DNA of 64,000 nucleotides, from the NCBI RefSeq assembly GCF_001456115.1, contig NZ_CP013264.1, positions 3,304,501 through 3,368,500 of the forward strand. The letters run 5' to 3'. Made by a program: the position numbers and the translations under genes. Positions 1-9,806 of the stretch are shown here, piece after piece. Every line of letters starts with the position of its first letter. Position 1 is the first letter of the stretch. The stretch is from Sphingobium baderi. Its GTDB lineage: Bacteria > Pseudomonadota > Alphaproteobacteria > Sphingomonadales > Sphingomonadaceae. The notes beneath the pieces were generated by a model. It searched no databases, had not been told where the DNA came from, and was given only the letters and a program-made list of their open reading frames with translations.

Positions 1-1
1 C

Positions 2-721
<720 letters not shown>

Positions 722-739
722 CGCGGAAGAGTAGAGGGG

Positions 740-1729
740 GTGCTACTCTTCACATCGTTGATCCTTTCCGGGGCGGCATTTATTGCCGCCCTGTTTTTAC
801 TGATCCGGCTCGACCATGCCCGGCGCATGAGCGATTATCAGTGCAATCTGGCGATCAATCTCCACGCACGGCAAATGTCGGCAATATTGAAGTCCGCTCC
901 GATCCTGCCGGGCATTGCTCGTCCCGGGCTGGTAGCCAGCGTCACGACCACGCGGCATCGGCTTGGAACCGTGGGAATGGCTGTCGAATCCATGCTGCTT
1001 CAGACCGTCCGGCCCGAAAGCGTCAATCTTTATCTCTCGAACGACATCGATATCGGCCTGTTGCCGGAATCCCTGATCCGGCTCCAGGATATGGGCCTCA
1101 ACATCCATTTCGTGCCCGATGTCGGTCCGCATACCAAACTGATATACGCGCTGGAGAGATATTCGAACCATCATGTCATCACTTTTGACGATGACTTTTA
1201 CGCACCCCCCAACAGCCTGGAGACATTGCTCAGAACGGCCGAGCAGGCGCCTCATGCAATCGTCGGCAATTGGGTCCGGCAATTACGGATCGGACGGGAC
1301 GGCAAGGTTCGCACGGCAAAGGAAGGCCGCCTCATGACTCCCAAGACGCAGGTCAGGGAGATTGATGCGCCCAGCCGTCCGCTTCGTATGGGCTATGACT
1401 TTTTTGCTTATGGGACGGGTGGGATACTCTATCCGCCTGGCTGCATGGACGCGCGGGTGTTTGACATCGCGACTTTTCGGGCGCTTTGCCCAACCGAAGA
1501 CGACGTATGGTTCAAGGCGATGAGCCTTCTGCGCGACACGCCTGTCGCTGCAACGAATCTGGGCCATTCGCCCAAGCATCATTCCTTGTCCGGCAGTCAG
1601 GCGTCAGCATTGCGCCACGACAATTACTGCGGATCGGTCCAGAAGGCGTCCAGTCAGATTGCGGCTGTTTTCGAGCATTTCGATCTGGTTGACCGGATCG
1701 CGCATCTCAACCGCCAGCAATATCCATAG
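740..1729 (+). CDS. Glycosyltransferase-like protein with one N-terminal membrane helix
   Basis: 329 residues from a GTG start preceded by AGAGGGG. Residues 2-23 form a hydrophobic helix, suggesting a membrane anchor. The rest resembles GT-A fold glycosyltransferases: a Ser/Thr-rich start of the fold near 67-75, FDDDFY at 149-154 as a DxD-type nucleotide-sugar/metal site, and TEDDVWFKAM near 252-261 as a plausible catalytic acidic patch. No cell-wall or polysaccharide genes flank it, so the acceptor cannot be inferred. It follows ilvC by 18 bases and could share its transcript. The exact GT family is not recognised. Confidence 0.7.
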   Translation: MLLFTSLILSGAAFIAALFLLIRLDHARRMSDYQCNLAINLHARQMSAILKSAPILPGIARPGLVASVTTTRHRLGTVGMAVESMLLQTVRPESVNLYLSNDIDIGLLPESLIRLQDMGLNIHFVPDVGPHTKLIYALERYSNHHVITFDDDFYAPPNSLETLLRTAEQAPHAIVGNWVRQLRIGRDGKVRTAKEGRLMTPKTQVREIDAPSRPLRMGYDFFAYGTGGILYPPGCMDARVFDIATFRALCPTEDDVWFKAMSLLRDTPVAATNLGHSPKHHSLSGSQASALRHDNYCGSVQKASSQIAAVFEHFDLVDRIAHLNRQQYP

Positions 1730-1855
1730 GGCCATGACGGGGAAGGTTGCCCGCCTGCCGTTCAGAACGATCCGTTTCCAATTACAGCTCTGGAACAATC
1801 AAGGGACGTGGCCTATTCTGGCTGCGCCCCTTGAACGTTTTGGAGAGTTTGCGAA

Positions 1856-2476
1856 ATGCGGAAATATCTGATCCCCGCCGCCGCCCTGGTCGCGCTTGCC
1901 GGAGGCTCCGTCGTCGTCGCGCAGCAGATGCCCCCCGCCCCCGGTACAAAGGATGTCTCAAAGGTCACCGGCGGCAACTATGTGATCGAACCCACTCATA
2001 CGCAGATCGTTTTCGCCTATGACCATATGGGATTCAGCAACAATCTGGGGATCATCGCCCAGCCCACCGGCACGCTGACGCTCGACCCGAAAAATCCTGC
2101 CGCCGCAAAGGTTTCGGTCGATATTCCCGTCGCGAACCTCAAGACCGGCGTGACCGAACTCGACGCGCATCTCATGAAAGCGGATTTCTTCGATGCGGCC
2201 AAATTCCCCAAGGCGACCTTCGTGTCGACCGGCGTGAAGGTCGATGGCGATGATGCCGAAATCACGGGCAACCTCACCATCAAGGGCATCACGAAGCCGG
2301 TAACGCTGGATGCCGATTTCTATGGCGCAGGCATCCATCCCATGTCCAAGAAGGAGAATATCGGCTTCACCGCCACCACCGCGGTCAAGCGCAGCGATTT
2401 CGGCATGAGCTATGGCGTCCCCATGGTCGGCGATACGATCGAGTTGAAGATCGTCGCCGCCTTCGAAAAGCAGTAG
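1856..2476 (+). CDS. YceI family periplasmic lipid-binding-like protein
   Basis: 206 residues with a Sec signal peptide (MRKYLIPAAALVALAGGSVV, cleavage likely near 22). The mature part is a YceI lipocalin-like beta barrel, with YVIEPTHTQIVFAYDHMGFS at its start and AVKRSDFGMSYG near the end, both typical of the family. YceI members bind polyisoprenoids in structural work; ligand and role here are unknown. Part of a tandem pair with the next gene, 6 bases downstream. RBS GGAGAG lies at normal spacing before the ATG. Confidence 0.92.
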   Translation: MRKYLIPAAALVALAGGSVVVAQQMPPAPGTKDVSKVTGGNYVIEPTHTQIVFAYDHMGFSNNLGIIAQPTGTLTLDPKNPAAAKVSVDIPVANLKTGVTELDAHLMKADFFDAAKFPKATFVSTGVKVDGDDAEITGNLTIKGITKPVTLDADFYGAGIHPMSKKENIGFTATTAVKRSDFGMSYGVPMVGDTIELKIVAAFEKQ

Positions 2477-2482
2477 GCGGCC

Positions 2483-3094
2483 ATGCGGGCGCTCCCGACG
2501 CGGGCGGCGGCATGTCTCATCATGCTGCCGCTCGTTCCGGCGAAGCCCGCCGCCACGGCCGGGCTGGATCAGGACCGCTATCCGCCCGGCACCTACGCGG
2601 TCGACTCCCATCGCACCCGCGTCCATTTCCAGGTGAAATCGCTGTTTGGCAGCTATCAGGGCGATTTTATCGAGCCCGGCGGCACCGTTGTCATCCACCC
2701 GCGCCGTTCCGGCCACGCGGATATCGACATCAGCTTCCCGGTCGATCGCCTCACCACCGGGGACGCCTCCACCGACCAGATGTTGAAGAGCGCGAGTTTC
2801 TTCGACATGGATCGCTATCCCACCGTTCGTTTCGCTGCGAACGATGCGTCCATCGGCGACAATAATGTGCTGGCGATTCACGGCGAACTGACCATGCACG
2901 GCCAGACCCGCCCGATCGCCATCGCCGTCCGCTTCATGGGGCTTGATCCCGATATATTGAGCGGTGCGAAGCCCGCGCTGCGCTTTACCGGCAATGCCGC
3001 CGTCAAGCGCAGCCAGTTCGGCATGAGCTATGGCCGTCCTTTCGTCGCCAATCGCGTGGATCTCTCCATCGACGCCACATTCCGGCAGCTATAG
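2483..3094 (+). CDS. Second YceI family protein, tandem paralogue
   Basis: 203 residues, beginning with a hydrophobic, probably secretory segment (residues 1-27). It keeps the YceI pattern: YAVDSHRTRVHFQVKSLFGS near 33-52, DQMLKSASFFDMDRYPT in the middle and AAVKRSQFGMSYGRPF near the end. Only 6 bases separate it from the first YceI gene, so the two are surely co-transcribed. Similarity between them is moderate, so the duplication or joint acquisition is not recent. Either could have a distinct ligand; nothing in the sequence decides. Confidence 0.9.
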   Translation: MRALPTRAAACLIMLPLVPAKPAATAGLDQDRYPPGTYAVDSHRTRVHFQVKSLFGSYQGDFIEPGGTVVIHPRRSGHADIDISFPVDRLTTGDASTDQMLKSASFFDMDRYPTVRFAANDASIGDNNVLAIHGELTMHGQTRPIAIAVRFMGLDPDILSGAKPALRFTGNAAVKRSQFGMSYGRPFVANRVDLSIDATFRQL

Positions 3095-3166
3095 GACAGG
3101 CAGGCGGGAATAAGGGCAACGGGCGCCGCACAAGAAACGACTGGACGCAACCCGACGAATGGGGTT

Positions 3167-3226
3167 ATGGCGCTGTTCATGACGCAGCGCGTGCTCCTAC
3201 CCCTGCTACGACTTACACGCCCTTAG
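3167..3226 (+). CDS. leuL: Leucine-rich leader peptide upstream of leuA
   Basis: A 19-codon frame, [19 protein letters not shown], ends at TAG 124 bases before the leuA ATG. Six of its 19 codons are Leu, five of them clustered in residues 10-16. Its stop codon lies inside the 5-prime arm of a 12-bp hairpin (next entry). This is the layout of a transcription-attenuation leader in which stalling at Leu codons controls hairpin choice. Leader-peptide attenuation of leu genes is known in proteobacteria; this peptide is recognised here from codon content and position only. Confidence 0.72.
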   Translation: MALFMTQRVLLPLLRLTRP

Positions 3227-3280
3227 GCGTGATATTTGTGCTGCGCGCCATTTTCATGGGCCGGCAAGACGCCTAAGGGC
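3219..3280 (+). promoter_or_regulatory. Putative leucine attenuator hairpin in the leuA leader
   Basis: Bases 3219-3230 (GCCCTTAGGCGT) and 3269-3280 (ACGCCTAAGGGC) are perfect reverse complements, 12 bp with a 38-base loop. The left arm contains the stop codon of the Leu-rich leader peptide, so a ribosome at the end of the peptide would block it. A second smaller hairpin, CGGGCATGTG (3307-3316) with CACACGCCCG (3320-3329, one mismatch), lies just before leuA. Which is antiterminator and which terminator is not clear; no good U-tract follows either. Confidence 0.6.
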
Positions 3281-3350
3281 ACCTTCAAGCAAACAGTCGT
3301 TCCATCGGGCATGTGAGACACACGCCCGTAGCAGAGAAGTAGCCTTTCCG

Positions 3351-5024
3351 ATGATGCTGACCGATCCTTCCGCCAAATACCGCCCCTTCCCGCAGGTCGA
3401 CCTGCCCGACCGCCAGTGGCCCAGCCGGATCATCACCGCGCCGCCGCGCTGGCTCTCGACCGATCTGCGCGATGGCAATCAGTCGCTGATCGACCCGATG
3501 AATGCGGAAAAAAAGACCCGCTTCTTCGATCTGCTGGTGAAGATCGGCGTCAAGGAAATCGAAGTAGGCTTCCCCTCGGCAGGGGCGACCGAGTTCGACT
3601 TCATTCAGGATCTGGTCCGTTCCGACCGTATCCCCGACGATGTGACGCCTCAAGTCCTGACCCAGGCGCGCGAAGATCTGATCGCCACGACCTTTGAATC
3701 CCTGCGCGGCGCGAAACGCGCCATCGTCCATGTCTATAATGCGATTTCGCCCGCATGGCGCCGCATCGTCTTTGGCATGGAACAGCCAGAGATCAAGGCG
3801 ATCGCGGTCCACGCCGCCAAACTGCTGCGCGACAATGCCGCCAGGCAGCCGGATACCGACTGGTATTTCGAATATAGCCCCGAAACCTTCTCCACCGCGG
3901 AACTGGATTTCAGCCTGGAATGCTGCGAGGCCGTAATCGACATTCTCCAGCCGACGCCGGACCGTCCGCTGATCCTGAACCTGCCCGCCACGGTCGAAGC
4001 GGCAACGCCCAACATCTATGCCGATCAGATCGAATGGTTCTGCCGCCACATTTCGCGGCGCGACAGCGTGGTCATCTCGCTGCACACGCACAATGACCGG
4101 GGCACCGGCGTCGCGGCGGCCGAACTGGGCATCATGGCGGGCGCGGATCGCGTGGAAGGCTGCATGTTCGGCAATGGCGAGCGCACCGGCAATTGCGACA
4201 TCGTGACGGTCGCGCTCAACATGTATTCGCAGGGGATCAATCCCGGCCTCGACTTCTCCGACATAGACGAGGTCATCCAGACGGTCGAATATTGCAACCA
4301 GCTGCCCGTTCATCCGCGCCATCCCTATGGCGGCGAACTGGTCTTCACGGCCTTTTCGGGCAGCCATCAGGATGCGATCAAAAAGGGTTTCGCCGCGCAG
4401 GAGGTTCGCAACGACGAAATCTGGGACGTGCCCTATCTGCCCATCGATCCCGCCGATCTGGGCCGCAATTACGAAGCGGTCATCCGCGTCAATTCGCAAT
4501 CCGGCAAGGGCGGCGTCGCCTGGGTCTTGCAGCAGGACAAGGGGCTGAAGCTGCCCAAGCGGATGCAGGCGGATTTCTCGCGAGTTGTGCAGGCTCTGGC
4601 CGACCAAAGCAGCCGCGAACTCAATGCCGCCGATATCTGGGGGGCGTTCGAGGATCATTACCGCCTGTCCGGTGACCAGCCCTATCGGCTGATCGACTAT
4701 CATGAAGGCGGCGCGGCGGGCGATCGCATCTTCACCGGCAAGATCGCCTATCAGGGCGGCGAGCGGTCGATTTCCGGGCGCGGCAACGGCCTGCTTTCCT
4801 CCGTGCTGGCGGCGCTGCGCGACGAACTGGGTGTCGATCTGGACATCGCCGATTACAGCGAACATGCCATCGGCGCGGGGACGGACGTGGCTGCCGCCGC
4901 CTATGTCGAATGCCGCACGTCCGACGGTCGCACGGTCTTCGGGATCGGCACGGACACGGACGTCGCGACCGCATCGGTCCAGGCCGTCCTCTCCGCCGCC
5001 AACAGCGTCGCGGGGGGCGCCTGA
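3351..5024 (+). CDS. leuA: 2-isopropylmalate synthase
   Basis: First committed step of leucine synthesis: acetyl-CoA plus 2-ketoisovalerate to 2-isopropylmalate. 557 residues, the long LeuA type. The TIM-barrel catalytic domain shows [10 protein letters not shown] (36-45), the HTHNDRGT metal/base site near 245 and [10 protein letters not shown] near 274. The C-terminal 130 residues form the LeuA allosteric dimer domain ([15 protein letters not shown]), so leucine feedback is expected. GAGAAG precedes the first ATG at about 11 bases. It sits behind the Leu-rich leader, indicating attenuation control as well. Confidence 0.97.
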   Translation: MMLTDPSAKYRPFPQVDLPDRQWPSRIITAPPRWLSTDLRDGNQSLIDPMNAEKKTRFFDLLVKIGVKEIEVGFPSAGATEFDFIQDLVRSDRIPDDVTPQVLTQAREDLIATTFESLRGAKRAIVHVYNAISPAWRRIVFGMEQPEIKAIAVHAAKLLRDNAARQPDTDWYFEYSPETFSTAELDFSLECCEAVIDILQPTPDRPLILNLPATVEAATPNIYADQIEWFCRHISRRDSVVISLHTHNDRGTGVAAAELGIMAGADRVEGCMFGNGERTGNCDIVTVALNMYSQGINPGLDFSDIDEVIQTVEYCNQLPVHPRHPYGGELVFTAFSGSHQDAIKKGFAAQEVRNDEIWDVPYLPIDPADLGRNYEAVIRVNSQSGKGGVAWVLQQDKGLKLPKRMQADFSRVVQALADQSSRELNAADIWGAFEDHYRLSGDQPYRLIDYHEGGAAGDRIFTGKIAYQGGERSISGRGNGLLSSVLAALRDELGVDLDIADYSEHAIGAGTDVAAAAYVECRTSDGRTVFGIGTDTDVATASVQAVLSAANSVAGGA

Positions 5025-5042
5025 TCGTTACTGATCCGAAAT

Positions 5043-5080
5043 GAAATAGCGATGGGAAAGTGCTTTCCCTTCGCTATTTC
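5043..5080. terminator. Palindromic hairpin between convergent leuA and M20 peptidase
   Basis: Bases 5043-5060 (GAAATAGCGATGGGAAAG) and 5063-5080 are reverse complements with one mismatch, an 18-bp stem with a two-base nominal loop. It lies 18 bases past the leuA stop and 21 bases past the stop of the opposing gene, so it probably serves both. No long T-run follows on either side, so the termination role is inferred from position. Confidence 0.6.
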
Positions 5081-5101
5081 GTTCATGGAATCAAATGCCT
5101 C

Positions 5102-6487
5102 TCATTTCGCCAGCGCCTTCAAAACGCTCTCCCACTGCCGCAGAGCAGAAGGAATCCCGCCCACCGGCGCGCGCTCGTTCAGCCCATGGGCAAAGCCGTC
5201 CTCCGCCCGCATGAACAGGCTACCCACGCCATAGCTCGGTACGCCCAGCGCCCGGAAATGCAGACTGTCCGTCGCGCCCGCCGACATGCTCGGCATCACC
5301 GGTATCCCCGGATAGCGCGCCGTGACCGCCGCCGTCACCGCCTTCACCACATCGGCCCGCAGGGGGGAAGCGTCGCTCGCCACCGGATCGCCCAGCGTCG
5401 TAAAGGTCGCGCCCGGATCATTGACAGCCTTCACCAGTTCCGCCTTCACGGCATCGACACCGACACCTGGAAAGATGCGGCAATTGACGCTAACCTTCGC
5501 GCTCTGCGGCAGGGCGTTCAGCGCATGGCCCGCCTGCGCCATGGTCGCAACGCATGTCGTTCGCACCTGCCCCACAAATTCCGGCCGCGTCGACAATATC
5601 TCCGCCGCGTCCTTGTCGCCCGTCTCGGCAAAGCGCTTCATCGCCGCCCCCATATCGCCGCCGATCCGGTCCGCCGATAGCCGCATCGACGCCTCAGTCA
5701 GTTCGTTTCGCATCGGCGCGAATTTGTAGGCCGCAATCCGGTCAATGGCTTTGGCCATGCGATAGATGGGATTGCCCGGCGTCGGCGCGCTGGAATGCCC
5801 ACCCGGATCGGTGAATCCGATCTGGAAATCCGCATAGGTCTTCTCACCCGCCTGCAATTGATACAGAACGGGCTTTCCTTCCTCATCCAGCAATCCGCCG
5901 CCGCCATCGCCATTCAGCAGCAGTTCGGCGTCCTTATATTTCACCGCCAGCGCCCGCGTCGTCCGCATATCGGTTTCCTCATCTCCCGACAGCAGCAGGA
6001 TGATCGTCCGGCGCGGTTTCCATCCTTCTTTCTTAAGGCCCGCAAGCGTGGTCACCATCATGGCGACGTCATATTTATTATCCTCCGTACCCCGCCCGAA
6101 AATATAGCCATTTTCCTCGACCGGCACGAAAGGATCGCGCGTCCAGTCCGCCCGGTTCGCCGCCACCACGTCCATATGCCCGATCATCAGCAGCGGCTTC
6201 AGCGCCGGGTCCGTGCCCCGCCATGTCGCCGCAAAGGTCGCTGTTTCGCCGATCGGCGTGATCTCTATATCCTTGTCGGCAAAACCCGCATCCTTGAGGA
6301 CGGAGGCATAATAGGCCGCCAGCTTCGGCACCTCCCCTGCGCCCTCCACCGTGCGGAAGGCGACGGATTTCATGAGCACGGCCTTTGCAAGGGCAATGTC
6401 CGGCGCAGCCAAGGCGGCAGGTGCCGCCGCAGCCACACTGCCCGTGAGTGCCAGCAAGCCGATCCCCACGCGTCCCTTGTCCATCAT
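5102..6487 (-). CDS. Exported M20 family metallopeptidase
   Basis: 461 residues from an ATG preceded by AGGGAGAG; an upstream TTG would add six residues. The N-terminus is a signal peptide ending near PAALAAPD, so the enzyme is periplasmic. The M20 Zn site is visible: GHMDVV near residue 103 (first His and Asp), GRGTEDNK near 131 (bridging Asp) and SGDEETD near 168 (catalytic Glu pair), followed by the dimerisation domain (PGGHSSAPTPGNPIYRM). Members hydrolyse peptides or N-acyl amino acids; the substrate cannot be told. Transcribed alone, convergent with leuA. Confidence 0.9.
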   Translation of the reverse strand: MMDKGRVGIGLLALTGSVAAAAPAALAAPDIALAKAVLMKSVAFRTVEGAGEVPKLAAYYASVLKDAGFADKDIEITPIGETATFAATWRGTDPALKPLLMIGHMDVVAANRADWTRDPFVPVEENGYIFGRGTEDNKYDVAMMVTTLAGLKKEGWKPRRTIILLLSGDEETDMRTTRALAVKYKDAELLLNGDGGGGLLDEEGKPVLYQLQAGEKTYADFQIGFTDPGGHSSAPTPGNPIYRMAKAIDRIAAYKFAPMRNELTEASMRLSADRIGGDMGAAMKRFAETGDKDAAEILSTRPEFVGQVRTTCVATMAQAGHALNALPQSAKVSVNCRIFPGVGVDAVKAELVKAVNDPGATFTTLGDPVASDASPLRADVVKAVTAAVTARYPGIPVMPSMSAGATDSLHFRALGVPSYGVGSLFMRAEDGFAHGLNERAPVGGIPSALRQWESVLKALAK

Positions 6488-6594
6488 GTCTCTCTCCCTT
6501 GCCAACCTGTATTACTCATGTGGCACGGTGAAGCAGGGACGCCAATGCTCTTTGAAGCCCTTGAAAGAATTGTTTGCGCGTAATCATCGAGACC

Positions 6595-7923
6595 ATGTCC
6601 GATATAACGGGCATGACGCTCCACTATCGCAGCTTCGGCTTTCAGGTGCTCGCCGGCATGGCCGTGGGCCTTTTTCTCGGCCTCGTCGCGCGGCAGATCG
6701 GCGCGGGGCCGGATGGCGATCTGAATACACTGGCGCAGGCGCTTCAGACCACCGGGTCGGCCTTTGTCGCCTTACTGAAAGCCGTAGTGCCGCCGCTCGT
6801 CTTCGCGGCCATCGTCGCCTCCATCGCCAATTTGCGGGCGCTCGACAATGCGGCACGGCTAGCGGGACAGACGCTGCTCTGGTTCGCGATTACTGCCCTG
6901 ATCGCGGTCGTCATTAGCCTGGCCCTCGGCCTGCTCATTCAGCCCGGCGCGGGTCTGCATGGCGCCACCCTGCCCATCGGCCAAACAAGCACACGCGGGG
7001 GGTGGCTCGATTTCCTCAAGGGCCTGCTCCCAACCAACAGCCTGGCCTTGGCCGCGGATAGCAAGAGCGCGGACGGGATCGTCACCACCACTCTTTCCTT
7101 TAATATCCTGCAACTGCTGGTCATTTCCATCGCCATCGGTCTCGCAACATTGAAGGTAGGCGACAAGGCCGAGCCCTTCCTTACCTTCGTCCGTTCCCTG
7201 TTGGCCGTGGTGCGCGCGATCCTCGGCTGGATCATCCGCCTGACGCCGATCGGTTCCGCCGCGCTGATCGGCACGGCAATCGCGACTTATGGCTGGGACG
7301 CACTGGCCCAGCTTGGCACATTCGCCGCCGCCATCTATCTCGGCCTCGCGCTTGTGCTGCTGGTGGTCTATCCGCTGCTGCTCGCCGCCAACGGGCTTAA
7401 ACCCCTACCCTTCTTTGCAAAGGCTTGGCCAGCGATTCAACTTGGCTTCGTATCCCGCTCCTCGGTCGGCACATTGCCCGTGACCGAAGCCGTCACCGAA
7501 CGCATGGGCGTCGAAAAAGCCTATGCCGCCTTTGCCATCCCGCTCGCATCCACCACCAAGATGGATGGGTGCGCCTCAATCTATCCCGCGTTGGCAGCGA
7601 TTTTCGTCGCGGGCTTTTATGGCATTCCGCTGCATGCCGTCGACTATGTGCTGATCGTCATCGTGTCCGTGATAGGATCGGCCGCCACAGCGGGACTCAC
7701 GGGCGCCATCGTCATGCTGACGCTCACCCTGTCAACGCTCGGCCTGCCGCTGGAGGGCGCAGGACTGCTGCTCGCCATCGATCCGATTCTCGACATGGGC
7801 CGCACCGCTGTCAATGTCGCGGGACAGGTGCTGGTCGCCACCATCGTCGCAAGGCGCGAGGGCATATTGGACGAGAACGCTTATTATGGAGTAGCAGCCC
7901 AGCCCGCGTTGGAATCTGGCTGA
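6595..7923 (+). CDS. Dicarboxylate/amino acid:cation symporter (DAACS family)
   Basis: Inner-membrane carrier of the GltP/DctA family, about 442 residues from the ATG at 6595; a TTG 21 bases upstream is possible but has no better RBS. The polar loop FVSRSSVGTLPVTEAV matches the serine-rich re-entrant loop, and STTKMDGCA near 318-326 is the counterpart of the NMDGT cation/substrate motif. About eight hydrophobic segments precede and follow these. Substrate could be C4-dicarboxylate, glutamate or aspartate. Divergent from the M20 peptidase, separated by about 107 bases that hold both promoters. Confidence 0.9.
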   Translation: MSDITGMTLHYRSFGFQVLAGMAVGLFLGLVARQIGAGPDGDLNTLAQALQTTGSAFVALLKAVVPPLVFAAIVASIANLRALDNAARLAGQTLLWFAITALIAVVISLALGLLIQPGAGLHGATLPIGQTSTRGGWLDFLKGLLPTNSLALAADSKSADGIVTTTLSFNILQLLVISIAIGLATLKVGDKAEPFLTFVRSLLAVVRAILGWIIRLTPIGSAALIGTAIATYGWDALAQLGTFAAAIYLGLALVLLVVYPLLLAANGLKPLPFFAKAWPAIQLGFVSRSSVGTLPVTEAVTERMGVEKAYAAFAIPLASTTKMDGCASIYPALAAIFVAGFYGIPLHAVDYVLIVIVSVIGSAATAGLTGAIVMLTLTLSTLGLPLEGAGLLLAIDPILDMGRTAVNVAGQVLVATIVARREGILDENAYYGVAAQPALESG

Positions 7924-7953
7924 TCGTCTTGATCGTTGCAGGAAGGGAAAAAA

Positions 7954-9315
7954 TTGCCCACTGAGACCGGCATGACTCATCAGGTTCACATCATCGGCGG
8001 CGGTCTCGCCGGATCGGAAGCGGCATGGCAATTGGCGCAGGCAGGCGTGAAGGTGCGTCTGTCCGAAATGCGCGGCTCCGGCGACATGACTCCGGCGCAT
8101 CAGACCGAAGGACTGGCCGAACTCGTCTGCTCCAACAGCTTCCGCTCAGACGATGCGGACAAGAATGCCGTGGGCCTGCTGCATCAGGAGATGCGCCGCC
8201 TGAACTCGCTCATCATGGCGCAGGCGGACCTTGCCAAAGTGCCCGCCGGATCGGCACTGGCCGTGGATCGCGACATCTTTTCGGGCGGTGTCACCCATGC
8301 CCTTACCGAGCACCCCAATGTGGAGATCATGCGCGAACGGATCGACACGCTCCCGGTTGAGGGCATGACCATCGTCGCCACCGGCCCACTGACCGCTCCG
8401 GGCCTTGCCACCAGCATCGGCGCGGCGGCCGGCATGGATCATCTTGCCTTCTTCGATGCTATCGCGCCGGTCGTCCATTTCGACAGCATCGACATGGGCC
8501 AATGCTGGATGGCCAATCGCTGGGACAAGATCGGCCCCGGCGGCGGCGAGGGGAAAGACTATATCAACTGCCCCATGAACAAGGAGCAGTATCAGGCCTT
8601 TGTCCAGGGATTGCTCGACGGCGAAAAGGCCGACTTCAAGGATTGGGAAAAGGACACCCCCTATTTCGAAGGCTGCATGCCGATCGAAGTGATGGCTTCA
8701 CGCGGGCCCGAAACGCTGCGCCACGGCCCGATGAAGCCGATGGGCCTCGACGATCCCCGCACGGGCCGCTGGCCCTATGCCGTGGTGCAGCTGCGGCAGG
8801 ATAATGCATCGGGCACGCTCTGGAACATGGTGGGCTTCCAAACCAAGCTCAAACATGGTGCCCAAATCGACCTTTTCCGCACCATCCCTGGCCTGGAAAA
8901 GGCGGAGTTCGCGCGCCTTGGTGGCCTGCACCGCAACACCTTCATCCAGTCACCCAAATTGCTGGATGCGACACTGCGCCTGAAGAATGCCCGGCATATC
9001 CGTTTCGCCGGGCAGGTGACCGGCTGCGAAGGCTATGTCGAAAGCAGCGCCATCGGCCTGCTTGCCGGACGGTTTGCGGTGGCCGAGCTGCTGGGCCGCC
9101 CGCTTACTCCATTACCCGCCGATACGGCTTTGGGCGCGTTGCTGGGCCATGTGACGGGCAATGTCGAAACGGCGGACTATCAGCCGATGAACGTCAATTT
9201 CGGTCTGTTCCCGCCGCTGGAAGATGTGAAAAAGAAACAGCGCAAGGAAGCCATGACCGCGCGCGCCCGCGCCTCGCTCGGCCAGTGGCTGAACGCAGAG
9301 CTTCAACCCGCCTGA
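7954..9315 (+). CDS. trmFO: Methylenetetrahydrofolate-tRNA-(uracil-5-)-methyltransferase
   Basis: FAD- and folate-dependent enzyme that makes 5-methyluridine at tRNA position 54. The FAD site [20 protein letters not shown] opens the protein, followed by the TrmFO-specific [17 protein letters not shown] and the C-terminal [20 protein letters not shown] at 7954 has GGAAGGG six bases upstream, better than the first ATG at 7972, which lacks an RBS; the latter would shorten the protein by six residues. About 453 residues, normal for the family. It ends 4 bases from the stop of the convergent EF-hand gene. Confidence 0.95.
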   Translation: MPTETGMTHQVHIIGGGLAGSEAAWQLAQAGVKVRLSEMRGSGDMTPAHQTEGLAELVCSNSFRSDDADKNAVGLLHQEMRRLNSLIMAQADLAKVPAGSALAVDRDIFSGGVTHALTEHPNVEIMRERIDTLPVEGMTIVATGPLTAPGLATSIGAAAGMDHLAFFDAIAPVVHFDSIDMGQCWMANRWDKIGPGGGEGKDYINCPMNKEQYQAFVQGLLDGEKADFKDWEKDTPYFEGCMPIEVMASRGPETLRHGPMKPMGLDDPRTGRWPYAVVQLRQDNASGTLWNMVGFQTKLKHGAQIDLFRTIPGLEKAEFARLGGLHRNTFIQSPKLLDATLRLKNARHIRFAGQVTGCEGYVESSAIGLLAGRFAVAELLGRPLTPLPADTALGALLGHVTGNVETADYQPMNVNFGLFPPLEDVKKKQRKEAMTARARASLGQWLNAELQPA

Positions 9316-9319
9316 ACCA

Positions 9320-9784
9320 TCAGCACTTGCATTTGGGTTTGGGTGATCGCTTAGGCGCGGTCGCGGCGAACTCGGCAGGTGTCAGCTTGCCGTCCTTGTC
9401 TGCGTCCGCGGCGCCGAAACGATCCGAAGTCGCCACGGCCCATTCCTCGAAGGACAACAGATTGTCGCCATCCTTGTCCAGCGCCTTGAACGCCTTCACC
9501 CGACTGCCCATCATCTCGATGCGTGTGATGACGCCATCGCGGTTGCGGTCATAGCGGGCGAAGCGTTTCTGCTCGCGGCTCTGCGGGCTGGCTTCTCCGG
9601 GCATAGGCGGCGCTTTTCCTACAGCGCCAGGATCACCCTCCGGCAATTCCTCGACCTCGGGCGGAGGTGGCGGGCCGATCAATGCCTGAGGCAAAGGCGC
9701 GTTCCCTGCTTGCCCCTGCCACCAGAACAACCCGCCCGCCACCAGCAGCAGCGCCGCCATCCCGCCCGCCAATAACCTGGTCAT
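9320..9784 (-). CDS. Membrane-anchored or secreted EF-hand protein
   Basis: 154 residues from an ATG preceded by GGGGGAT. Residues 2-22 are hydrophobic (signal peptide or anchor), then a Pro/Glu-rich spacer, then three calcium-binding loops: DRNRDGVITRIE, DKDGDNLLSFEE and DADKDGKLTPAE, each with the 1-3-5-7-9-12 acidic pattern. The end is Lys/Cys rich (SPKPKCKC). Calcium binding outside the cytoplasm is likely; the partner is unknown. It lies 22 bases downstream of the phytoene-synthase-like gene on the same strand and may share its transcript. Confidence 0.85.
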   Translation of the reverse strand: MTRLLAGGMAALLLVAGGLFWWQGQAGNAPLPQALIGPPPPPEVEELPEGDPGAVGKAPPMPGEASPQSREQKRFARYDRNRDGVITRIEMMGSRVKAFKALDKDGDNLLSFEEWAVATSDRFGAADADKDGKLTPAEFAATAPKRSPKPKCKC

Positions 9785-9806
9785 ATCCCCCTTGATCCCC
9801 TTCCCG

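Noticed and set aside
3219..3280. Classic terminator reading of the leuA leader hairpin
   Set aside because: No U-tract follows the 3-prime arm, so it was described as an attenuator element and not as an intrinsic terminator.
3285..4865. 526-codon minus-strand frame over leuA
   Set aside because: Antisense to leuA, with His/Asp/Gly-rich composition typical of a shadow frame.
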